64,000 bases of DNA from Clostridiales bacterium (GTDB lineage: Bacteria > Bacillota > Clostridia > Christensenellales > Aristaeellaceae): NCBI GenBank assembly GCA_016930575.1, contig JAFGGL010000050.1, forward strand, positions 1 through 64,000, given 5' to 3'. The position numbers and the translations under genes are program-made. Below are positions 26,224-34,404 of the stretch, in pieces; within the stretch, counting starts at the first letter, position 1, and each line of letters begins with the position of its first letter. Below the pieces are notes generated by a model. The model saw only the letters and a list, made by a program, of their open reading frames with translations, was not told the origin of the DNA and searched no databases.

Positions 26224-26607
26224 ATGACCATCGCCGCCGTTTCCAGGAAGTATGCTCTGACGCCGGATACGCTGCGCTATTATGAACGCATCGGGCTGCT
26301 CCCACCCGTTGCGCGCACGTCGAGCGGCATACGCGATTATCGGGAAGACGACTGCAGCTGGATCGAATTCATCAAGTGTATGCGCTCGGCCGGGCTGCCG
26401 ATCGACTTTTTGGTGGAGTATGTAAAGCTGTTCCGGCAGGGCGACGAAACGCTGGCACAGCGCATACGGATGCTCAAAGAACAGCGCGATATCCTCGCCG
26501 GGCGCATCGCGGATATGCATACGTCGCTTGACCGGCTGGATATGAAAATCGAACACTATGAAAACATGATGGCGCCCATAGAACACGAACCTAAACCTAT
26601 GGAATAA
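26224..26607 (+). CDS. MerR-family regulator, AdhR/NmlR-like
   Basis: 127-residue regulator with the MerR winged helix (MTIAAVSRKYALTPDTLRYY then ERIGLLPPV, RTSSGIRDYRE) and a C-terminal dimerisation coiled coil. Cys44 and Cys52 are present; Cys52 falls at the place of the redox/electrophile-sensing Cys of Bacillus AdhR (established for that family, inferred here). It probably autoregulates through the dyad in its own promoter and co-controls the aldo/keto reductase, which begins 17 bases after its stop. AAGGAGG precedes the ATG. The ligand is likely an aldehyde or other electrophile, not a metal, as no metal-binding C-terminal Cys pair is seen. Confidence 0.9.
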   Translation: MTIAAVSRKYALTPDTLRYYERIGLLPPVARTSSGIRDYREDDCSWIEFIKCMRSAGLPIDFLVEYVKLFRQGDETLAQRIRMLKEQRDILAGRIADMHTSLDRLDMKIEHYENMMAPIEHEPKPME

Positions 26608-26624
26608 AAAGGAGATACGCGTTG

Positions 26625-27722
26625 ATGAGAAAACTCGGCTTCGGCTGCATGCGGCTGCCGCATATCGGCGACAAACCCGACCTGGAGCAGTTCACCAGGA
26701 TGTCGGACCGGTTTCTTACGGAAGGGTTCAATTACTTCGACACCGCCACGGTTTACGGCGACAGCGAAACCATGCTGCGCCGCTGCCTGATGGCCCGGCA
26801 TCCCCGCGAAAGCTATATCCTGACCAACAAACTAACGGACAACCTGTTTCAAAAAGAAGCCGACCTGCCCGGCGTGTTTATGAAGCAGCTCGAAACCTGC
26901 GGCGTGGCGTATTTCGACTACTACCTGCTCCATGCCCTCAATGCCGACAACTATCAGAAGTTCACCGAATGCAACGCCTTCAAGTTCATCCGGGAGCTTA
27001 AAGCGGACGGCACGGCGAAGCATATCGGGATCTCGTTTCACGACAAGGCGGCGATACTGGAGCAGATCCTGCTCGAACATCCGGAGATCGAAGTGGTGCA
27101 GATACAGTTCAACTATGCCGATTACCTGAGCCCGAGCATAGAGAGCAAAGCTTGTTATGATGTCTGCCGCAAGCACTTAAAGCCCGTGATCGTGATGGAG
27201 CCTGTACGCGGCGGCGCGCTGGTCAACCTGCCCGGGGAAGCCAAAGCGGTTTTCGACCAGCTCAACGGCGGCAGTTACGCAAGCTACGCCATCCGCTACG
27301 CGGCGTCGTTTGAAGGCGTGATGACGGTGCTCTCAGGGATGAGCACAATAGAACAGATGGAAGACAACCTGAGCTATATGAAGGACTTCCATCCGTTTTC
27401 GCAGATCGAGTACGCGGCGGTCGAAAAGGTCGTGGACGTGCTGAATAAGCAGAACACGATCGCATGCACGGCCTGCAAATACTGCGTGCCGGGCTGCCCT
27501 ATGAATATCGATATCCCCGCGCTTCTAAACTGCCTGAACAACAAAAAGCTCCACAAGGACTGGATCAGCAACTTCTACTACGGCGTTCACACGAAAGAAG
27601 GCGGAAAGGCGTCCGACTGCATATCCTGCGGCAAATGCGAAAAAACCTGCCCGCAGCACCTGCCGGTGCAGGCCTATCTGAAGGAAGCCGCCGAAGTGTT
27701 TGAAACGAAAGCAGAGCGATAA
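26625..27722 (+). CDS. Aldo/keto reductase with C-terminal ferredoxin-type 4Fe-4S domain
   Basis: NAD(P)H-dependent oxidoreductase of 365 residues. The AKR barrel starts RKLGFGCMRLPHIGD and contains FDTATVYGDSE, with the catalytic Asp and Tyr, and LTNKL at the Lys position. His in YYLLHAL completes the tetrad. The last ~90 residues add two Cys clusters, CTACKYCVPGCPMNIDIP (~284-301) and CISCGKCEKTCPQHLP (~327-342), typical of the anaerobe AKR/ferredoxin fusion family. It is cotranscribed with the MerR gene, suggesting detoxification of reactive aldehydes. ATG 26625 is used; TTG 26622 is equally near the GGAG. Confidence 0.9.
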   Translation: MRKLGFGCMRLPHIGDKPDLEQFTRMSDRFLTEGFNYFDTATVYGDSETMLRRCLMARHPRESYILTNKLTDNLFQKEADLPGVFMKQLETCGVAYFDYYLLHALNADNYQKFTECNAFKFIRELKADGTAKHIGISFHDKAAILEQILLEHPEIEVVQIQFNYADYLSPSIESKACYDVCRKHLKPVIVMEPVRGGALVNLPGEAKAVFDQLNGGSYASYAIRYAASFEGVMTVLSGMSTIEQMEDNLSYMKDFHPFSQIEYAAVEKVVDVLNKQNTIACTACKYCVPGCPMNIDIPALLNCLNNKKLHKDWISNFYYGVHTKEGGKASDCISCGKCEKTCPQHLPVQAYLKEAAEVFETKAER

Positions 27723-27736
27723 TCATCCGGCTCAGC

Positions 27737-27784
27737 AAGCGCTTCCCGCGTCCGCCAAGTATACGGCGGACGCGGGAAGCGCTT
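27737..27784 (+). terminator. Long hairpin terminator after aldo/keto reductase
   Basis: A perfect 20-bp stem pairs 27737-27756 (begins AAGCGCTTCCC) with 27765-27784, with an 8-base loop, followed by TTGTTGTTT. It separates the MerR/AKR unit from the nrd operon. Confidence 0.85.
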
Positions 27785-27812
27785 TGTTGTTTATCGCTTG
27801 CTGTTGACACAT

Positions 27813-27859
27813 ATACCAAATATTGTGTTTCACCCAGAAACAACCGGTGTATATAGTGG
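27813..27859 (+). promoter_or_regulatory. Pair of NrdR boxes upstream of nrdG-nrdD
   Basis: Two matches to the NrdR consensus ACACTATATATAGTGT: ATACCAAATATTGTGT at 27813-27828 and CCGGTGTATATAGTGG at 27844-27859. They are 31 bp apart start to start, the helical phasing known for NrdR operators. A TTGACA lies at 27804-27809, and box 2 contains a TATAGT -10-like sequence, so binding would block transcription. NrdR represses ribonucleotide reductase genes when dATP/ATP is high. Confidence 0.8.
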
Positions 27860-28001
27860 AGGAAGTCATTCGGTACACTTTCGTTTTACTTTGCCGCGAA
27901 CCGGCGGAAAGCTGCATTGGCGGGGCTTGACAGCCTGCCCGGGATTGCGTACGATGCTGTATGAGATAAAAAGAACAAATCACGCGCGAGGCGATACGGA
28001 A

Positions 28002-28691
28002 ATGATAGCGGGACTGCAAAAGATGACGCTTCTGGACTATCCCGGCAAGGTGGCCGCTACGGTGTTTGTGAGCGGCTGTAATTTTCGCTGCCCGTATTGC
28101 CACAACGCATCGCTGGTGTTCCCCGCCGGAAAAGCGCGGGAGATCGCCGAGGTGGATTTACTCGCCTTTCTCAGTTCGCGCAAAGGGCTGCTGGACGGCG
28201 TGTGCGTCTCCGGCGGCGAGCCGCTGTTGTGGGACGAGCTTAACGCGCTGCTTCGAAAGATTAAGGAAATGGGGTTCCTTGTGAAGCTCGACACCAACGG
28301 CAGCTTCCCCGAAAAAATGAAACATCTGGTGGAAAGCGGGCTTGTGGACGCCGTCGCGATGGACGTGAAGCACGCCCCGGCCAAGTACGGCCTGGCGGCG
28401 GGGACCTCCGTCGGCGTGCTGCCCGCCATACGGAAGAGCGTGAAGTACCTGCTCACGAATCCCGTGGACTGCGAGTTCCGCACGACGGTCGTCAAGGGCA
28501 TGCATACGCCCGACGACATCGCGGAGATCGGCAGATGGCTGCGGGGCGCAGGGAAATATTTCCTGCAGAATTTCGTGGATTCGCCGGACGTGCTCGCCCC
28601 CGGACTGCAGGGCGCGGAACCCGACGAGTTACAGGCGCTTCTATCCGCCGCGCGCAAGTATGTGCCGAACGCGCAGATACGCGGCGTTTAA
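28002..28691 (+). CDS. nrdG: Anaerobic ribonucleoside-triphosphate reductase activating protein
   Basis: Radical SAM enzyme that makes the glycyl radical on NrdD. The 229-residue protein has the signature Cys triplet CNFRCPYCHN near residue 27, preceded by GLQKMTLLDYPGKVAATVF, which is typical of the longer bacterial NrdG2-type activases. GVCVSGGEPLLWDEL (the GGEP motif) and VDAVAMDVKHAPAKY follow. In-frame codons reach back to 27798, but the family start and a GCGAGG at 10 bases put it at 28002. The gene lies 207 bases upstream of nrdD, behind the NrdR boxes. Confidence 0.93.
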   Translation: MIAGLQKMTLLDYPGKVAATVFVSGCNFRCPYCHNASLVFPAGKAREIAEVDLLAFLSSRKGLLDGVCVSGGEPLLWDELNALLRKIKEMGFLVKLDTNGSFPEKMKHLVESGLVDAVAMDVKHAPAKYGLAAGTSVGVLPAIRKSVKYLLTNPVDCEFRTTVVKGMHTPDDIAEIGRWLRGAGKYFLQNFVDSPDVLAPGLQGAEPDELQALLSAARKYVPNAQIRGV

Positions 28692-28776
28692 TACCCTGTC
28701 CCCCGGAAAATCCGCGCGAAAATAGCATGCATTTTGTGCATAAAAAAATAAAGTCCACAAGATGTTGCGATTTCCC

Positions 28777-28805
28777 TTGACAGCCCGGGTTTTACGGTTT
28801 AGAAT
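28777..28805 (+). promoter_or_regulatory. Promoter of nrdD
   Basis: TTGACA (28777-28782), 17-bp spacer, TAGAAT (28800-28805). The predicted transcript start near 28812 would begin an ~87-nt leader. This second promoter has no NrdR box of its own that I can see. Confidence 0.75.
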
Positions 28806-28811
28806 AACCAT

Positions 28812-28865
28812 ACTAAAACGACCAACACCTCTCAAGGATGAGCTTTGCGGAGAAGCTGTTTTAGT
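28812..28865 (+). ncRNA. Structured 5' leader of nrdD (candidate regulatory RNA)
   Basis: The 5' end ACTAAAAC (28812-28819) is complementary to GTTTTAGT (28858-28865). Inside, AGCTT (28841-28845) pairs with AAGCT (28853-28857), whose right arm is contiguous with the outer arm and could stack coaxially. The start codon lies 33 bases beyond. It is not a riboswitch class I recognise. Confidence 0.4.
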
Positions 28866-28898
28866 CGACGCCCCAAAAATATGGCTGGAGGGACGCAA

Positions 28899-31250
28899 AT
28901 GTACAAGGTCATCAAGCGGGACGGCGCCCTGGCGGATTTCAACATCTCAAAAATCGTCACGGCGATCGCCAAGGCCTTCAATGCCCAGGATAAACAATAT
29001 ACGCAGGATGTGATCGATTTCCTTGCTTTGAAAGTGACCGCCGATTATCAGGAGAAGATCGAGTACGACCTGATCGGTGTGGAAAGTATACAGGACAGCG
29101 TAGAGCGCGTTTTGGTGCAGGCGGGGTATGCCGACGTGGCCAAGGCATACATTTTATACCGCAAGCAGCGCGAAAAGGTGCGCAACACGAACTCGACGCT
29201 TTTGGACTATAAAGAACTCGTCAACGGCTATGTGAAGATCGACGATTGGCGCGTGAAGGAAAACTCCACCGTGACCTATTCCGTCGGCGGGTTGATTTTA
29301 AGTAACTCCGGCGCGATCACGGCCAACTACTGGCTGTCGGAGGTCTACGACGAGGAGGTCGCCAACGCGCACCGCAGCGCCGACATGCACATCCACGACC
29401 TGTCCATGCTCACCGGCTACTGCGCCGGCTGGTCCCTGAAGCAGCTGATCCAGGACGGCCTGGGCGGCATCACGGGGAAGATCACCTCCTCGCCCGCCAG
29501 CCACCTGTCCACGCTTTGCAACCAGATGGTCAATTTTCTGGGCATCATGCAGAACGAATGGGCCGGTGCGCAGGCCGTGTCCTCCTTTGATACCTATCTG
29601 GCGCCGTTCGTGAAGGTGGACAACCTGAACTACAAGGAAGTCAAGCAGAGCCTGCAGTCCTTCATCTTCGGCGTGAACACGCCCAGCCGCTGGGGCACGC
29701 AGGCGCCCTTCACCAACGTGACGCTGGACTGGCACGTACCGGCCGACCTGGCCGACCTGCCCGCCATCGTCGGCGGCCAGGAGATGGATTTCTGCTACAA
29801 GGACTGCCAGAAGGAAATGGACGTCATCAACAAAGCGTTCATCAATATCATGATTGAGGGCGACGCCAACGGCCGCGGCTTCCAGTACCCCATCCCCACG
29901 TATTCCATCACCAAGGATTTTGACTGGAGCGACACCGAGAACAACCGCCTGCTCTTTGAGATGACCGCCAAGTACGGCACGCCGTATTTTTCCAACTATA
30001 TCAACTCCGACATGGAGCCATCCGACGTGCGCTCCATGTGCTGCCGCTTAAGGCTCGACCTTCGCGAACTGCGCAAAAAGGGCGGCGGGTTCTTCGGCAG
30101 CGGCGAGAGCACAGGCTCCATCGGCGTGGTGACCATCAACCTGCCGCGCCTTTCTTACCTGGCCGAAAACGAGGCCGATTTCTATGCGCGGCTTGACAAG
30201 ATGATGGACGTCGCCGCGCGCTCGCTTGATACCAAGCGCACCGTGATCACCAATCTGATGAACGCGGGGCTCTACCCCTACACCAAGCGCTACCTGGGCA
30301 CGTTTGACAACCATTTCTCCACCATCGGGCTGGTGGGCATGAACGAGGCCGCGCTCAACGCCAAGTGGATCGGCGCGGACATGACGAATCCGAAAACCCA
30401 GAAGTTCGCCAGGAACGTACTAAACCACATGCGCGACAGGCTGGTGCAGTACCAGGAGAAGTACGGCGCGCTGTTCAACCTGGAAGCGACGCCCGCCGAA
30501 TCGACCACCTACCGCCTGGCCAAGCACGACAAAAAGCGCTACCCCAATATCATCACCGCGGCCAGGCAGCAGGGCGACAAGCCTTATTACACCAACTCCT
30601 CCCACCTGCCCGTGGGCGCGACGGACGATATCTTCGAAGCGCTGACCGTTCAGGACGACCTGCAGGTGCTCTACACCTCCGGTACGGTGTTCCACGCGTA
30701 CCTGGGCGAAAAGCTGCCCGGCTGGCAGGCGGCGGCCAAGCTGGTTAAAAAGATCGCCGAGAACTTCAAGCTCCCCTACTACACCATCTCCCCGACCTAT
30801 TCGGTATGCCGGGAGCACGGCTACATCGCGGGCGAGCACAAGACCTGCCCCACCTGCGGGGAGGAGGCCGAGGTATACTCCCGCATCACCGGCTACTACC
30901 GCCCCGTGCGCAATTGGAACGACGGCAAATCCCAGGAGTTCCTGGACCGCAAGGAATACGTGATCCGCGATCTGGACGAAGCCCCCGCAGTCAAAGAAGA
31001 AGCCGTCAGGAAAGAAAAGGAATTGCTGCTGTTCACTTCGCCTACCTGCGCCAGCTGCAAAATGGTGAAGAACTCGTTGAAGGAAGCGGGAATCGCCCAC
31101 CGGGAGATCGACGCGAGCAAAAACCAGGACTTGGTGGAGAAGTATGGCGTGCGGCAGGCGCCCTCGCTGGTGTCCGTCACGGACGATGCCGCCGTGAAAT
31201 ACGCGGGCCCCGCCAAGGTGCTGGAGTACATTCAATCGCATAACGCGTAA
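28899..31250 (+). CDS. nrdD: Anaerobic ribonucleoside-triphosphate reductase with C-terminal thioredoxin-like domain
   Basis: Class III ribonucleotide reductase that makes dNTPs without oxygen. The 783-residue chain has an N-terminal ATP-cone (KVIKRDGALADFNISKIVTA, ~1-90) for allosteric control and the glycyl-radical barrel with SMCCRLRLDLRELRKKGGGF. A zinc-site region (CREHGYIAGEHKTCPTCGEE) precedes the radical Gly in RITGYYRPV (~665). The unusual part is the last ~78 residues: LLLFTSPTCASCKMVKNSLK (~708-727) with a CxxC, then RQAPSLVSV with a cis-Pro-like motif, a complete small thioredoxin/glutaredoxin fold. This would tether the reductant to the enzyme, as expected for thioredoxin-type rather than formate-type class III enzymes (inference). 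GGAGGG sets the start. Confidence 0.95.
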   Translation: MYKVIKRDGALADFNISKIVTAIAKAFNAQDKQYTQDVIDFLALKVTADYQEKIEYDLIGVESIQDSVERVLVQAGYADVAKAYILYRKQREKVRNTNSTLLDYKELVNGYVKIDDWRVKENSTVTYSVGGLILSNSGAITANYWLSEVYDEEVANAHRSADMHIHDLSMLTGYCAGWSLKQLIQDGLGGITGKITSSPASHLSTLCNQMVNFLGIMQNEWAGAQAVSSFDTYLAPFVKVDNLNYKEVKQSLQSFIFGVNTPSRWGTQAPFTNVTLDWHVPADLADLPAIVGGQEMDFCYKDCQKEMDVINKAFINIMIEGDANGRGFQYPIPTYSITKDFDWSDTENNRLLFEMTAKYGTPYFSNYINSDMEPSDVRSMCCRLRLDLRELRKKGGGFFGSGESTGSIGVVTINLPRLSYLAENEADFYARLDKMMDVAARSLDTKRTVITNLMNAGLYPYTKRYLGTFDNHFSTIGLVGMNEAALNAKWIGADMTNPKTQKFARNVLNHMRDRLVQYQEKYGALFNLEATPAESTTYRLAKHDKKRYPNIITAARQQGDKPYYTNSSHLPVGATDDIFEALTVQDDLQVLYTSGTVFHAYLGEKLPGWQAAAKLVKKIAENFKLPYYTISPTYSVCREHGYIAGEHKTCPTCGEEAEVYSRITGYYRPVRNWNDGKSQEFLDRKEYVIRDLDEAPAVKEEAVRKEKELLLFTSPTCASCKMVKNSLKEAGIAHREIDASKNQDLVEKYGVRQAPSLVSVTDDAAVKYAGPAKVLEYIQSHNA

Positions 31251-31269
31251 GCAGGCAGAAACAAAAAAG

Positions 31270-31300
31270 AAACCGCAATCCGTACGGACTGCGGTTTTTT
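31270..31300 (+). terminator. Rho-independent terminator after nrdD
   Basis: AAACCGCA (31270-31277) pairs with TGCGGTTT (31290-31297), extended inward by TCC/GGA, followed by TTTTTT. Confidence 0.9.
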
Positions 31301-31366
31301 ATTGCAGGGAATGCTGAAAAGGGCATGGAATACAGACACGATCAAACGATCGGAAGAGGAAGATCA

Positions 31367-32227
31367 ATGGAAGTATTTCTGGAATGTTTGCCCTGCGTGC
31401 TGCGGGGAGCGCTGGAAGCCGCGAAGATGGCCACGGACAACGAGGCCCTGCGGCGGCGGATCATGGCTTCGGCCATCGAACTCCTGGGACGGTATGAAAC
31501 GTACCGCAGCGCGCCCGAGATCGCCCGGGCGTTTCACCGCATCGTGAAAACGCGCACCGGAACCGGGGACCCGTATGCCCGTGTGAAACGGCGGGATATG
31601 GACACGGCGCTGCTCCTGCTGCCGAAACTGGAGCGGCGGCTAAAGCAGAAGGACGACCGCCTCTATTGGGCGCTGAAAGCCGCCGCGACCGGCAACGTGT
31701 TGGATTCCGCCATCGGCCTGACCGTCGACACGAGCCGTCTCGGCGAGGAGTTTGAAAAACCGTTCGCCGTATGCGATATCGACGCTTTAGAGGAACAGCT
31801 CAAGACCGCGAAAACCCTGCTGGTGATCGGCGACAACACCGGGGAAACGGTGTTTGACGGACTGCTGCTTTCGCAGTTCCCGGATCTGAAGATCACCTAC
31901 GCGGTGCGGGATGAGCCCGTGCTCAACGACGCCACCGTGGATGACGCCGTCGCCTCCGGCCTGGATAGGTACGCCGACATCCTCTCCACGGGCTGCGACG
32001 TGCCGGGCGTGCTGCTGGAGGAATGCAGCGACGAGTTCCTTACCATTTTTCACGGCGCGGATATCGTGATCTGCAAGGGTCAGGGCAACTACGAGACCCT
32101 GTCGGAATGCCCGCGCGGTATCTATTACCTGCTCAAGGCCAAGTGCCCCGTCATGGCAAGGGTGCTGGGGGTAGAGCTGAACGATTTTGTGTTCAAATAC
32201 AGCGCGGGCGCAGCGGCGCGGGGATAG
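31367..32227 (+). CDS. DUF89 damage-control phosphatase family protein
   Basis: 286-residue protein of the DUF89/ARMT1-like family, metal-dependent phosphatases thought to clear damaged phosphometabolites such as modified sugar phosphates or cofactor intermediates. Visible features are the N-terminal ECLPCVLRGALEAA, the metal-binding GDNTGETVFDGLLL near residue 150, TYAVRDEPVLNDAT, STGCDVPGV and CKGQGNYETLSE. The ATG at 31367 has AGAGGA upstream; 14 in-frame residues before it are ignored. It ends directly against the convergent glycosidase stop codon (32228) with no gap, so the two transcripts must overlap. Confidence 0.85.
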   Translation: MEVFLECLPCVLRGALEAAKMATDNEALRRRIMASAIELLGRYETYRSAPEIARAFHRIVKTRTGTGDPYARVKRRDMDTALLLLPKLERRLKQKDDRLYWALKAAATGNVLDSAIGLTVDTSRLGEEFEKPFAVCDIDALEEQLKTAKTLLVIGDNTGETVFDGLLLSQFPDLKITYAVRDEPVLNDATVDDAVASGLDRYADILSTGCDVPGVLLEECSDEFLTIFHGADIVICKGQGNYETLSECPRGIYYLLKAKCPVMARVLGVELNDFVFKYSAGAAARG

Positions 32228-33769
32228 CTATATATCCACGCGTTTCAGCTGTACGGCAATATAGGGCCGCGCGGGAAGGGACACGGTGAACGTCCCCCTG
32301 TGCGTGCCCTTTTCATCCTTGGTCATGTTCCAGGTATCCAATACCGTGACCGCAAAGGCCGCGTCCTCCGCCATGGTAAACACGCGGCTGGACGGGCGCA
32401 TGAAGCTGTAATAGAACAAATAATATTGGCCGTTGTATTGGCCTTCCTGCGGAATGGCACTGACCTCGTCCCACGCCTGCGCGGGATTTTTTTGCAGACC
32501 GAGCCCCGGCGTTTGGCTAAGCAGTTCTAAAAGAAACTTGAACCGCTTGTGGCTTTCGCCGTGCAGCTTGCCTCCGTGCGACCACCACAGCACGTTTTCG
32601 TGACCGAGCAGCGTTTCGCCGTGCCCCGGATACCCGCCGCGCAGCGCACCTTCCCAGAAGCGGCGCAGCATTTCTTCCCCGGTCAGGTTGCCCCAGCCGT
32701 AGGGCAGGTCGCCCTCGTAGGCGATCTCGTCGAGTACGACGGGCTTTTGATACCGATCGCGCCAGCGGTCCGTATATTCCGCGCCCAGGTGCAGTTCCGT
32801 ACGCTGCATGCTGCAGTGCGTAATCCACGGGCGCGAAAAATCATACATATGAACGCAGTGATGGATGGAGCGCAGATGGCGGTACGGATCGCCGCCGCAG
32901 ATGATACTGGCGATCGCCTCCCAGTCCTTCAGGGTTTTGTGGCGCAGCAGGTCGTATTCGTTGGCCAACGACCACCACACGTTGCGATAGGCGGCAAACC
33001 GCGCCAGCACATAGCGCAGGTAGCGCGCATCCTCCGCCGCCGTCATGCGGGAAAAGCCCCAGCGATCGTACGGATGGAATAAAATGATATCCGCCTGGAT
33101 TCCAAGCGTCTGCAGCTTCAAAATACAGTTTTCCAGGCGCCGGAAGTGCGCGGGATTGAAGCGGGTGAACTCCCAGTCGTTACCCGTTGAATTCTCGTCG
33201 TATTGGTTGAAATTGTCCATAGTCAGCACAGACGAATCCATGGGCGTGCCGGCAAAGGGATACGAAACCGGCTCGTGCAGGTTATACGCGTAGTGCTTGG
33301 GAAACACACAAAACCGGATCTTGTTAAACGCGCTGTGTTTGAGCGTTTCCAGCGTCTGTTCAATCAACGCGTCCGACTGCAGCGCCCAGACATAGCAGGT
33401 GGTGCCGATGGCATAGTAGGGCACGCCGTCTTCATAGGCGAAATGGAAGGTGTTGTGCACCCGCACCGGGCCGTGATTTCCTTCCCCGGCGGGCCGCACG
33501 GTGAAGCTGCCGGTATAGGGCTCGTCCAGCATTGAACCCCGCACCGTGAAGCTGTAATCGCCTGTAAACGACGGCATGAACCGCACACGGTACACGCCGT
33601 TGCCGTCGTAAAACCCGTCCGCAGTCACGCTCTCGTTCTTCCCGTGAAATACGGCGCTAAGGGTTTGCTCCGTAAACGGATTGCCCTCCGGCGTACCATT
33701 GCAGGAGATCTCAAACACGTCCCACCGCCGTACTGTTTGCGGGTACGTCACGCTGTGCGCATCATTCAT
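32228..33769 (-). CDS. Glycosidase-like protein with DUF5060, DUF4038-type barrel and DUF5605
   Basis: 513-residue predicted glycoside hydrolase without a signal peptide, so cytoplasmic. The N-terminal DUF5060-type beta domain (RRWDVFEISCNGTPEGNPF to ~100) leads to a TIM barrel of the DUF4038/apiosidase-like group (~105-400) and a C-terminal DUF5605 beta domain (~420-513). Probable catalytic acids are Glu in WWSLANEYDLL (~256) and Glu in PVVLDEIAYEG (~336). Its substrate is not known; the family is common in bacteria that degrade rhamnogalacturonan and other plant glycans. The start is set by GGAG 10 bases upstream. A promoter (TTGCCT/TAGGCT, 33811-33839) lies upstream. Confidence 0.82.
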   Translation of the reverse strand: MNDAHSVTYPQTVRRWDVFEISCNGTPEGNPFTEQTLSAVFHGKNESVTADGFYDGNGVYRVRFMPSFTGDYSFTVRGSMLDEPYTGSFTVRPAGEGNHGPVRVHNTFHFAYEDGVPYYAIGTTCYVWALQSDALIEQTLETLKHSAFNKIRFCVFPKHYAYNLHEPVSYPFAGTPMDSSVLTMDNFNQYDENSTGNDWEFTRFNPAHFRRLENCILKLQTLGIQADIILFHPYDRWGFSRMTAAEDARYLRYVLARFAAYRNVWWSLANEYDLLRHKTLKDWEAIASIICGGDPYRHLRSIHHCVHMYDFSRPWITHCSMQRTELHLGAEYTDRWRDRYQKPVVLDEIAYEGDLPYGWGNLTGEEMLRRFWEGALRGGYPGHGETLLGHENVLWWSHGGKLHGESHKRFKFLLELLSQTPGLGLQKNPAQAWDEVSAIPQEGQYNGQYYLFYYSFMRPSSRVFTMAEDAAFAVTVLDTWNMTKDEKGTHRGTFTVSLPARPYIAVQLKRVDI

Positions 33770-33810
33770 CGTCGCTGTTCTCCTTTTTTTGTGTACATAG
33801 CTTCGCCGAT

Positions 33811-33839
33811 AGCCTATCACCTTTGCACGGCGAAGGCAA
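33811..33839 (-). promoter_or_regulatory. Promoter of the DUF5605-type glycosidase
   Basis: TTGCCT (33834-33839) and TAGGCT (33811-33816) are 17 bp apart on the minus strand. TTCGCC/GGCGAA and TGTACA inverted sequences surround it and could be an operator, but none is perfect. Confidence 0.5.
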
Positions 33840-33929
33840 GTTCGTGTACAGGCGCGCCTAATATTACTGTTTAGTATCGCAGCGTTGTGTGTATCCTGTA
33901 AGTGTAAGATTTGAAAAGGAGTGATCATT

Positions 33930-34391
33930 GTGGGACTTTACGATATTACCGTTTTGGACAGAAACGAACAGCCGGTCTCGCTGAGCGAATACAAGGGCAA
34001 GGTGCTGCTGATCATCAACACCGCCACCAAATGCGGGCACACGCCGCAGTATACGGGCCTGCAGAAACTCTATGAGAAATACCGCGATCAGGGCCTGGAG
34101 ATCCTGGATTTCCCCTGCAACCAGTTCGCGGGGCAGGCGCCAGGCACCAACGAGGAGATCCACGAATTCTGCACGCTGAACTTCGGCATCAAATTCCCGC
34201 AGTTCTCAAAAATCAAGGTCAACGGCAAGGACGCCTCCCCGCTGTACCAGTTTCTAAAGGAGCTTAAGCCGGGCAGGATCACTTGGAACTTCACCAAATT
34301 CCTCGTCGACCACGACGGCAACGTAATCAAACGCTTTGAACCCAAGGACGAACCCGAAACGCTGGAAGACGATATCAAGGCGCTGCTTTGA
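33930..34391 (+). CDS. Glutathione peroxidase family thiol peroxidase (BsaA-like)
   Basis: 153-residue Cys-type GPx homologue. In bacteria lacking glutathione such proteins usually reduce peroxides with thioredoxin. The peroxidatic Cys is in [10 protein letters not shown], and the catalytic Gln/Trp positions are in [12 protein letters not shown] and [11 protein letters not shown]. The Cys is a normal TGC codon, so it is not a selenoprotein. AAGGAG at 33916-33921 fits a GTG start at 33930 (protein [10 protein letters not shown]); the in-frame GTG at 33921 overlaps the site itself. A second Cys (in FPCNQ) may serve as resolving residue. Confidence 0.92.
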   Translation: MGLYDITVLDRNEQPVSLSEYKGKVLLIINTATKCGHTPQYTGLQKLYEKYRDQGLEILDFPCNQFAGQAPGTNEEIHEFCTLNFGIKFPQFSKIKVNGKDASPLYQFLKELKPGRITWNFTKFLVDHDGNVIKRFEPKDEPETLEDDIKALL

Positions 34392-34404
34392 GGCAGTATA
34401 AAAC

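Noticed and set aside
33930-34391. Selenocysteine in the glutathione-peroxidase homologue
   Set aside because: The active-site codon is TGC (Cys), and there is no in-frame TGA.
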